A DNA stretch of 56,324 nucleotides. Origin: Sphingomonas aurantiaca. GTDB taxonomy: Bacteria; Pseudomonadota; Alphaproteobacteria; Sphingomonadales; Sphingomonadaceae. The stretch covers positions 1 to 56,324 of the forward strand of contig NZ_QAOG01000010.1 in assembly GCF_003050705.1 (NCBI RefSeq), read 5' to 3'. The position numbers were made by a program, and so were the translations under genes. The notes beneath the pieces are model-generated. The model did no database searches. It was not told where the DNA came from and was given only the letters and a program-made list of their open reading frames with translations. Positions 49,642-56,324 of the stretch are shown piece after piece; the first letter of the stretch is position 1, and the number at the start of each line of letters is the position of its first letter.

Positions 49642-51320
49642 AGACTGTCCGAAAACTGCGTGATGGATTCCCGTCAGGTTTCGTATCCGGTATGATCGGG
49701 CATGGGCTACATCGAACGTCAATCGCGCGATCAAATGCTGCTGCTGCCAGCCTCGGTCGATGACTATGTGGCGGCAGACAACGCGGTGCGTTTCATCGCG
49801 GCCTTCGTCGACGATCTGGATCTGGGGGAACTTGGCTTTGACCGCTTTCGGCCAAAGGCGACGGGCCGACCCGGCTACGATCCCGCGGATCTGCTGAAGC
49901 TTTACCTCTATGGCTATCTCAATAGGGTCCGCTCAAGCCGATGCCTGGCGGCGGAAGCCGGGCGCAATCTCGAAGTGATCTGGCTGCTGGGCGGCCTGCG
50001 TCCCGACTTTCGCACGATCGCGGATTTTCGGCGCGTGAACCGGCCAGCATTCAAGCCGCTGTTTCGCGCCTTCGTGCTGCTGTGCCGCAAGCTCGATCTG
50101 TTCGGGCGGGAACTGGTTGCCGTGGACGGCACGCGCCTCAAGGCGGTGAACAGCCGCAAGCGCAACTTCACGCAGCAAAAGCTGGCCGGATGGATCAAGC
50201 TGGCCGACGAGCGGATCGAAGAGTATTTGGGACGGCTTGATCGGGCCGACCGCGCGGAAATCGAGGCGCAAGGCGCGGCGCGCCGTGCGGCCACGCTCGA
50301 GGCGAAGCTCGCGCGGGTGCGAACACGGCGTGAGCTGCACCAGGCGATGCTCACCGAACTTGTCGCCAGCGGTGAGAGCCAGCTGTCACTTACCGACCCT
50401 GATGCCCGGGGGATGGCGATGCACCCCAAGGTCGGGGTGGGCTACAACGCACAGGTCGCGGTCGATGCCCGATACAAGCTGATCGTCGAGCAGAACGTCA
50501 CCAATTCGGGCAGCGACCTTGGATTCCTGGCCCAGACAGCCGGTGCCGCGCGTGAGGTGCTGGGCGTCGAACGTATCGATGCAGTCGCTGACAAGGGCTA
50601 CTACAAGGGCGAGGACATCGCTGCCTGCGAGGATATCGGCGTCGTGCCCTATGTCGCGCGGCCGCAGCGCGGCTCGGCGGTTGCAAGCGGCTATTTCAAC
50701 AGAACCGAGTTTCGCTACGACCCGGAGGCCGACTGTTACGTCTGCCCGAGTGGTGATCGCCTTGATCCTTATACCCGCACCCGCAAGGACGAGCATATCG
50801 CCATCCGCTATACCAATATGCGGGCCTGCCAAACCTGCTCCCTAAAGCCGCAATGCACTTCGGGCTCCCGGCGAACTATTGATCGCTGGGAAAACGAGGC
50901 TGTGCTTGAACGCATGGCCGAACGACTTGTCGCGAGGCCCGATATTCTCGACAAGCGACGCGAGACGGTCGAGCACCCGTTTGGATCAATCAAACAGTGG
51001 ATGAACCAGGGTGCGTTCCTCATGCGCGGGCTCGCCAACGTCAACGCCTAGTTTAGCCTGACGGCGCTCGCCTACAACCTGCGGCGAGCCATCAACATCC
51101 TCGGCATTCCCGCCCTGCTCCGCGCCGTGCAGGCCTGAAAAGGCCGGACATCCATTTCTCAAGAGAATATCGCGCTGACGATGCCCAATGTGAGGGATTT
51201 GCCCGCCGACGAGCGATCCAATCCAGAAATTCTGCCTCGAGCGCCCTCCAGGGCAGCGCGCGCCTAACGGCATGGCCATCCCGGAGTTCTCGGACGGTCT
51301 GGTGTGTTTTCCGACAGTCT
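49642..51320 (+). mobile_element. IS1182-family insertion sequence
   Basis: Terminal inverted repeats AGACTGTCCGAAAAC (49642-49656) and GTTTTCCGACAGTCT (51306-51320) differ at one base. They enclose one IS1182-type transposase gene, giving 1679 bp, a usual size for the family. A further CTGTCCGAAAG lies just outside the left end. No clear target duplication was seen. The element lies inside the Tn3-like end that starts at 49470. Confidence 0.72.
49702..51138 (+). pseudogene. IS1182-family DDE transposase with amber codon near the 3' end
   Basis: A 478-codon frame interrupted by TAG at codon 450 (51049-51051). N-terminal DUF772 (YIERQSRDQMLLLPASVDDY), catalytic VAVDGTRLKAVNSRKRN, the second acid in VADKGYYKGEDIAAC, and the final Glu region TVEHPFGSIKQWM. 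After the TAG the same frame reads FSLTALAYNLRRAINILG, the normal family end, so a GAG-to-TAG change is likely. The truncated 449-aa protein keeps the catalytic residues but loses the last helix. Confidence 0.85.
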
Positions 51321-51401
51321 CAAAACGCTGCGGCAGCCTATACCAGCGTCATGACCAAGATACCGGATACGGACAAGAGATCGCAGGTTTCACCGGAATC
51401 C

Positions 51402-52820
51402 TCATTTTTGCACCTGAACGACGGCGCCCGGCATCATCGGGTCGCCCGGAGCAATGACGAGGTAACGGCGCATGTCGCCTTTTGCGTCGCTGACGATCTG
51501 GCGGAGCGGTCCGAGCGTGTTGACTATCGCGCCGCCCGCCGGATTGGTCATGAACTTCGCCAGAGGCTGGATCACGCCGCTGCCATCAGCGCGGGAGGAT
51601 AGCCCAAGGACATAGGGCATCTTTGGACTGAGGCCCGCAACCGCCGCCTGCAAAATCTGGACTTGGCCCTGATCGAACAGCGTCACCTGGCTGCGCCCAG
51701 TCCCGGATAGAGTCAGCTGGATCTTCATGCCGGCCTGGGCGAGCGGCACCAGGTTTGCACGGCCATCGCCTACCGGCACCGCGCCGGGAACGTAGGCCAC
51801 GCCTTGGGGCCCCTGACCGATCGGAATCGTCGCGATAACGGTGTTGCTGGCGGTATCGATCGCCGCGACTGCGTCGGCGTTCTCCAGCCCGACATACATC
51901 CGCGTACCGTCGCCCGACGGCCAAAGGCCGTGCGGGAGCGCGCCGACCGGGATGTTCGCGACCTGCGCGAAGTCGGTGGTGCGGAACACCTTGACGACGT
52001 TCTCGGTGCCGACCGTCACATAGGCGAACTGGCCAGCCTTGGTGCGGGCGATGTTGACGTGGTTGGTGATCGCGCCTGTGTCGAACGTCTTGAGCACTGC
52101 GAAGGGTGGCTTGGCGTCGAACACCATGACCTTGCCGACGTCTTTCAGCGTCAACCAGACCTGCTTGCCGTCGGGCGTCGCGGCGATGTCGGGGCAGAAC
52201 GGGCTCGCCTGCTTGACGCGACCGACGATCTTCTTCGAGGCGGTGTCGATCACAACGGTCTCGGGAGAAAAGCTCGAACAGACGTAACCGTATTTCCCGT
52301 TCGGCGAGAAGATCGTCATGCCGGGGCCATTAGGAACGGGGATGCGCGTAGTCGGCGCGAAGGTCTTGCCGTCGAGCACCTGGATATAATCCTCGCCGCG
52401 CACCGCGACCCAGACTTCGCGACCGTCGGGGCGGAAGAACGCTTCGTGCGGCGATCGGCCCACATAGGTCGTATGCTTCACGGCATTGGTCGCAGTGTCG
52501 ATGAACGTCACCGAGTTCGAGCCGATCGAGATCGCCGCCAGCGTCTTGCGATCAGGCGAGAAGCCCATGCCGTGGACGAGCAGCTGTCCCTTGTAGAGCG
52601 GGCTGAGGTTCGCGGGGGTCTGGTCGCCGAGTTTTATCATGCCGAGCAGCGTGTTGGTCGACGGATCGATCACCGACACGGTGTTGGAGAACTGGTCCGA
52701 GGTGTAGAACCGGTCCTGCGCGCTGACGGGGACGTCGGGGGTCGCGTTCGGCACTTGCTGGGCAAACGCAGGGCCCGAGAAACACAAGGCGGCGCAGGCG
52801 GTTAGGGTGAAACGCTTCAT
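51402..52820 (-). CDS. YVTN beta-propeller periplasmic protein (YncE-like)
   Basis: A 472-aa secreted protein. Signal peptide ending AFAQ, then seven-bladed YVTN repeats such as NTVSVIDPSTNTLLGMIKL, AVAAIDTASNTVIATIPIG and several SPDGK/SPNGK turns. The last 100 residues form an extra non-propeller domain. It follows the DUF305 gene with an ATGA overlap. Binding partner unknown; in such pairs a role in metal or cofactor handling is only inferred. Confidence 0.82.
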   Translation of the reverse strand: MKRFTLTACAALCFSGPAFAQQVPNATPDVPVSAQDRFYTSDQFSNTVSVIDPSTNTLLGMIKLGDQTPANLSPLYKGQLLVHGMGFSPDRKTLAAISIGSNSVTFIDTATNAVKHTTYVGRSPHEAFFRPDGREVWVAVRGEDYIQVLDGKTFAPTTRIPVPNGPGMTIFSPNGKYGYVCSSFSPETVVIDTASKKIVGRVKQASPFCPDIAATPDGKQVWLTLKDVGKVMVFDAKPPFAVLKTFDTGAITNHVNIARTKAGQFAYVTVGTENVVKVFRTTDFAQVANIPVGALPHGLWPSGDGTRMYVGLENADAVAAIDTASNTVIATIPIGQGPQGVAYVPGAVPVGDGRANLVPLAQAGMKIQLTLSGTGRSQVTLFDQGQVQILQAAVAGLSPKMPYVLGLSSRADGSGVIQPLAKFMTNPAGGAIVNTLGPLRQIVSDAKGDMRRYLVIAPGDPMMPGAVVQVQK

Positions 52821-53197
52821 GGACGGTCTCCGTGATGGGGGTGACCGGTCGCGGTCGGTTCGGTGTGAGGCAGCAACGCGCCGCCTTCGGATAGGATGCC
52901 CTGCATCACCGCGATTTCCTGACGCTGTTCGACGATGATTCCCTGGGCGAGCCGGCGCAGGCGTTCATCCTTGCCGAACCGCAGTTCGACTTCGGCCATG
53001 TCGATCGCACCCTGATGATGCGGGATCATCATTCTTGCGAAGTCGCGATCGGGATCGCTTGAATAACCGGTCATCATCGCGCCGTGCATCCGCGCCATCG
53101 CCGCATCCATTGCGGACGCGAAACCGTCCGTTTGCGCTAACGCACCCGTTGATACGGACACGGCTATCGCCGTTAGCAAGGCCGTGCGAGATTTCAT
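52817..53197 (-). CDS. DUF305 periplasmic protein (propeller-associated copy)
   Basis: A 126-aa secreted protein, signal peptide ending ALAQ. The DUF305 core has FARMMIPHHQGAIDMAEVEL and IIVEQRQEIAVMQGIL. ATG 53197 has AAAGG 7 nt upstream; an earlier ATG at 53203 is too close to it. The tail is His-rich (GHPHHGD). It shares the operon with the beta-propeller gene. Confidence 0.85.
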   Translation of the reverse strand: MKSRTALLTAIAVSVSTGALAQTDGFASAMDAAMARMHGAMMTGYSSDPDRDFARMMIPHHQGAIDMAEVELRFGKDERLRRLAQGIIVEQRQEIAVMQGILSEGGALLPHTEPTATGHPHHGDRP

Positions 53198-53458
53198 CGT
53201 CATGCCTTTAGTATTCCCATTTATGACACGCGAGCGATGAATGCCGAGCGTGACAGCGTAAATGATCGCAGCTCAGCCATCGATCCAACGCATAAGCATG
53301 GTTGTTCTGATCATCTAAAAAGAACGGTAGACAATCTATGATCGCGTTTTCGTATTGAAACCATCGTTACCATGCGTTGGACGCAGGGGAGATATCGGTC
53401 GATCTAGCGGCATCGGACTGGCACGATCACCCGCCGGATCCGCGATAAGGATCAAACG

Positions 53459-54628
53459 ATGAAAGCTGCGATCGTTCTGGTTGCCGCGATGTTGGCCTCC
53501 GTAGCCCCAGTCCCGGCGATCGCTCAGGCCTATTGGGCTGCACCTGCGGCGGACGACTTTCCCTGCGATATCAAGGCGGTTCAGGCACCGTGGTCGAAGG
53601 CTGATATCGACCTTAGTCATCATGACCGGATCTATGTGTCTGACCCGACATCGACAAAGATCGTTGTCATCGATCCTGCAGCGGGCAACGAACTGGGACG
53701 CATCGACCTCACCAAAAGCGCGATAGCTGAGCCCAGCTTTTCCAGCCCCAAAGTCCAGCACCTGGCTGCAACGCGTGACGGGCGGACCCTGGCGGTATCG
53801 GCATTAGCGCAGCACAGTGTGACGCTCGTAGATCTGGCCACGAACACGGAACGAGGCCGGACCGTGTTCCAGACGTCGCCTACCGCCGTCGCGTTTACGC
53901 CCAATGGGCACGAACTCTGGGTTTCGCTCGGCGATGAACATGCCATCGCGGTCGTGGATCCTAAGACCGCGCGGGAGATCACCCGCGTACCAGCAAGTGG
54001 CGGAGCGGGCGCGACCATCCTGTCGCCAAACGGACGCTATGCCTTTGTATCGCTTACTGAAAGGCCGTCCATCCTGGTTGTCGACGTCGAGCATCGGCGC
54101 GTCGTCGGACACGTTGCCAGCAACGGTGCAGGTGAGGGAGCAATCGCGGTCTCGCCAGATGGCAAACAGATTTGGGCAACACGCCGCGAGAGCGGCACGA
54201 CCACGGTTTTTGCTGCCAAACCGCCGTTTGCGGTACGCGAAGTGATAAACACTGGTCCAGCAACGGGCGCGGTCAACTTCGCCCAGCGCGCGGACGATTC
54301 CTTTGCCTATGTCAGCATTGGCGGCGATCAACCTGCAATCAAGGTCTATAGAACCGACAGCCTGGAGGCTGTGACAACCATCCCGCTACAAGCGGCTCCG
54401 ACCGCGGTTTGGCCGTCGGGCGATGGTACGAGGATCTATGCCAGCCTGGCCGGAACCAACAAGGTCGCTGGGATCGACACGCTGACGTACACCACCGCGT
54501 CGACGATCCCGATCAGTACGGATGCGCAAAGCCTGATCTACGTTCCTGGTGCCGTGCGATCAGGAAAAGGTCTCGCCAATCTGGTGCCATCCGGGCGCGA
54601 TGCGGCGCTTGCCGTGGCGGCGCGTTGA
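53459..54628 (+). CDS. second YVTN beta-propeller periplasmic protein
   Basis: A 389-aa secreted protein with signal peptide (ending AIAQA) and repeats such as TKIVVIDPAAGNELGRIDL, NTERGRTVFQTSPTAVAFTPNGH and AVSPDGKQIWATRRES. It is related to the propeller at 51402-52820 (shared KPPFAV, VWPSGDGTRIYASL) and is divergent from that operon. Malate dehydrogenase follows after 46 nt. Confidence 0.82.
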   Translation: MKAAIVLVAAMLASVAPVPAIAQAYWAAPAADDFPCDIKAVQAPWSKADIDLSHHDRIYVSDPTSTKIVVIDPAAGNELGRIDLTKSAIAEPSFSSPKVQHLAATRDGRTLAVSALAQHSVTLVDLATNTERGRTVFQTSPTAVAFTPNGHELWVSLGDEHAIAVVDPKTAREITRVPASGGAGATILSPNGRYAFVSLTERPSILVVDVEHRRVVGHVASNGAGEGAIAVSPDGKQIWATRRESGTTTVFAAKPPFAVREVINTGPATGAVNFAQRADDSFAYVSIGGDQPAIKVYRTDSLEAVTTIPLQAAPTAVWPSGDGTRIYASLAGTNKVAGIDTLTYTTASTIPISTDAQSLIYVPGAVRSGKGLANLVPSGRDAALAVAAR

Positions 54629-54674
54629 TCGGTCTTACACCGTCTGTAATTTCCCAAGGAAAGCCCTTTCCAAA

Positions 54675-55658
54675 ATGACCAAGCCCCCCGTCAGGATCGT
54701 GATCAGCGGTGCCGCAGGACAAATTTGCTATTCGCTGCTCTTCCGGGTCGCGCAGGGTGATGTGTTCGGACCGGACCAGCCCGTTATCCTTCAACTGCTC
54801 GACGTGCCGCAGGCGATGGACGCAGTACGCGGCGTGGTCATGGAACTGGAGGATTGCGCGTTCCCGCTGCTGGCAGATGTGATCATTACTGATGATCCGA
54901 TGGTGGCTTTCAAGGACATCGATGCGGCCATGCTGGTCGGGTCTCGTCCCCGCTCGAAGGGCATGGAGCGCCGTGATTTGCTCGCTGCCAACGCAGCGAT
55001 CTTCAAGACGCAGGGCGCAGCGCTGGACGCAGTGGCCAAACGCGACGCCAAGATCCTGGTCGTCGGCAATCCCGCCAACACAAATGCCTGGATCCTTGCG
55101 CAAAGCGCGCCGGGTTTCCCTGCCGAAAACATCACGTCGATGATCCGCCTCGATCACAACCGCGCGCAGGGACAGCTTGCGGCCAAAGCGGGTGTCGGTG
55201 TCGATGCGATTACAAAGCTCGTCGTCTGGGGAAACCATTCGCCGACGATGTTTGCCGACTGGGGAAATGCCGAACTCGATGGCCAAAAGCTCGCCGACCG
55301 TATTGGAGACGAGGCTTGGTACCGCGAAACGTTGATCCCCACCGTTGCGCAGCGCGGAACCGCGATCATCGAAGCACGGGGTGCGTCCTCGGCCGCATCG
55401 GCCGCAAATGCGGCGATCGATCATCTACGCGACTGGGTGCACGGCGCAGGCGACAATTGGGTGTCGATGGGCGTGGTGTCAGATGGCTCCTACGGTATCC
55501 CGCAAGGGCTGGTGTGCGGCGTGCCGGTGCACTGCAAAAGCGGTGGGTATGCGCGTATCGAAGGACTGATCCTCGATCCATTCCAGCGAACGATGCTCGA
55601 TCGCACGATTGCCGAACTGGTCGATGAACGTGAGGCGGTTATCGACATTCTGAAATGA
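54675..55658 (+). CDS. mdh: malate dehydrogenase (NAD, type 2)
   Basis: A 327-aa enzyme converting malate and oxaloacetate. NAD-binding GAAGQICYSLLF, substrate loop GSRPRSKGMERRDLL, NPANTNA, RLDHNRA, and catalytic His in VVWGNHSPTMFADW. Length fits the family. ATG 54675 is selected as it begins the conserved MTKPPVRIVISGAAG; the longer frame overlaps the previous gene. The Cys in GQICYS replaces the usual Gly, an uncommon change. Confidence 0.93.
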   Translation: MTKPPVRIVISGAAGQICYSLLFRVAQGDVFGPDQPVILQLLDVPQAMDAVRGVVMELEDCAFPLLADVIITDDPMVAFKDIDAAMLVGSRPRSKGMERRDLLAANAAIFKTQGAALDAVAKRDAKILVVGNPANTNAWILAQSAPGFPAENITSMIRLDHNRAQGQLAAKAGVGVDAITKLVVWGNHSPTMFADWGNAELDGQKLADRIGDEAWYRETLIPTVAQRGTAIIEARGASSAASAANAAIDHLRDWVHGAGDNWVSMGVVSDGSYGIPQGLVCGVPVHCKSGGYARIEGLILDPFQRTMLDRTIAELVDEREAVIDILK

Positions 55659-55746
55659 CCGATCGGTATATCTGATTGGAATGACCGTAATCTTTGGTTG
55701 GTGCGATTGATCTCCTTTCCCTATCATTGGGGCAAGGAGATCGGGC
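55659..55746. promoter_or_regulatory. short mdh/lysR intergenic region
   Basis: It contains the perfect palindrome ACCGATCGGT (about 55668-55677) and AAGGAG as ribosome-binding site of the LysR gene. The CCGATC/GATCGG core is the same as in the operator at 6911-6931, suggesting related LysR sites. Confidence 0.4.
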
Positions 55747-56324
55747 ATGACCCTGGAACAACTCAGGATTTTCGTCGGTGTCGCTGAGCGCGAGCACATG
55801 ACGCGCGCGGCCGAAGCGCTCAATGTGACGCAGTCAGCCGCAAGCGCTGCCATCGCCGCGCTGGAAGCCCGGCACGGCGTGCCGCTGTTCCACCGGGTCG
55901 GCCGTGGGATCGAACTGTCCGAAGCGGGCCGCATGTTTCTGGTCGACGCACGCGCAGTGCTTGGCCGTGCCGCCAGCGCGGAACTTGCACTGGCCGAATA
56001 TGCAGGACTGGAGCGCGGCACTCTGCGGCTAGTCGCAAGCCAGACGATCGCGGGCTATTGGCTGCCCCGCCAGCTGGCCGCGTTCCATGCGCGCTACCCC
56101 GCGATCTCAATCGAACTGGCGATCGACAACACCGAGGGGGCCGCGGCGCGCGTGCTCGACGGTGCGGTCGAGCTCGGCTTCGTCGAGGGTGTGATCGACG
56201 AGCCCGCGCTCGCGCATTGGACGGTCGCGAACGACCGCATGGTGCTGGTAAGCGACCGCGCAGCCGACACGATCGACGAGGACTGGATCCGCGCCGCACG
56301 CTGGATCGTCCGCGAGCAGGGATC
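55747..56324 (+). CDS. LysR-family regulator, truncated by window end
   Basis: 192 codons of a LysR protein. HTH MTLEQLRIFVGVAEREHMTR, then ALNVTQSAASAAIAALEARH, and an effector domain starting RGTLRLVASQTIAGYWLP. It is the intact paralogue of the frameshifted gene at 6951-7828 and served to locate that deletion. ATG 55747 has AAGGAG at 7 nt. The target genes are outside or could be mdh. Confidence 0.9.
   Translation, partial: MTLEQLRIFVGVAEREHMTRAAEALNVTQSAASAAIAALEARHGVPLFHRVGRGIELSEAGRMFLVDARAVLGRAASAELALAEYAGLERGTLRLVASQTIAGYWLPRQLAAFHARYPAISIELAIDNTEGAAARVLDGAVELGFVEGVIDEPALAHWTVANDRMVLVSDRAADTIDEDWIRAARWIVREQG

Overview
The window is high-GC and its gene content points to an alphaproteobacterium, most plausibly a sphingomonad. 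It carries Ti-type traA/traCDG mobilisation genes, a ParA/ribbon-helix-helix/RepA-type plasmid module with iterons, and dense heavy-metal operons. The taxon is inferred from gene content only; no rRNA or tRNA gene was found.

Region 1 (1-8144) deals with sulfite and anions: the end of a probable sulfite/anion exporter, a SorAB-type sulfite dehydrogenase, an arsR, and a decaying fluoride locus (arsC broken and joined to the 3' end of a ClC channel gene, a frameshifted DUF190 gene, crcB with an in-frame amber). A YeiH exporter-sulfite oxidase-mgtC operon follows, divergent from a frameshifted LysR gene. The region ends at a 38-bp Tn3-type terminal inverted repeat.

Region 2 (8145-13500) is an accessory island of poorly known genes: an unknown protein plus a Swt1-like HEPN protein, behind a 34-bp palindrome; an AT-richer OLD-like ATPase/TOPRIM protein; and three small minus-strand genes. 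This is the best candidate area for an undescribed defence or toxin-type system.

Region 3 (13500-22517) is plasmid backbone: parA, an RHH gene and repA with overlapping ends, a six-iteron origin, traG, a small gene, traD and traC on the minus strand, a candidate oriT, the TraA relaxase/helicase and a DUF6118-like protein. No mating-pair-formation genes are visible, so the replicon looks mobilisable rather than self-transmissible on this evidence.

Region 4 (22567-45238) is metal cargo. A divalent-metal MerR gene sits opposite a CDF exporter over a perfect palindrome, followed by czcCBA and a ZIP transporter. Next come two small Cys-containing secreted proteins and the operon arsR-arsC-arsB-ynfA-arsH. 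The copper block holds a CnrY/CnrX/CnrH-like ECF unit followed by copA, copB, PepSY, DUF305 and DUF411 genes; divergent copC-copD; and a CueR-controlled P1B-ATPase with its own cueR.

Region 5 (45239-49507) returns to backbone-like functions: PIN toxin with excisionase-type antitoxin, HNH nuclease, serine resolvase with candidate res site, a membrane protein, a second ParA/RHH pair under a perfect palindrome, and a second Tn3-type inverted repeat facing the opposite way from the first. Region 6 (49508-56324) holds an IS1182-family element whose transposase has an amber codon, two YVTN beta-propeller genes, a DUF305 gene, malate dehydrogenase and a truncated LysR gene.
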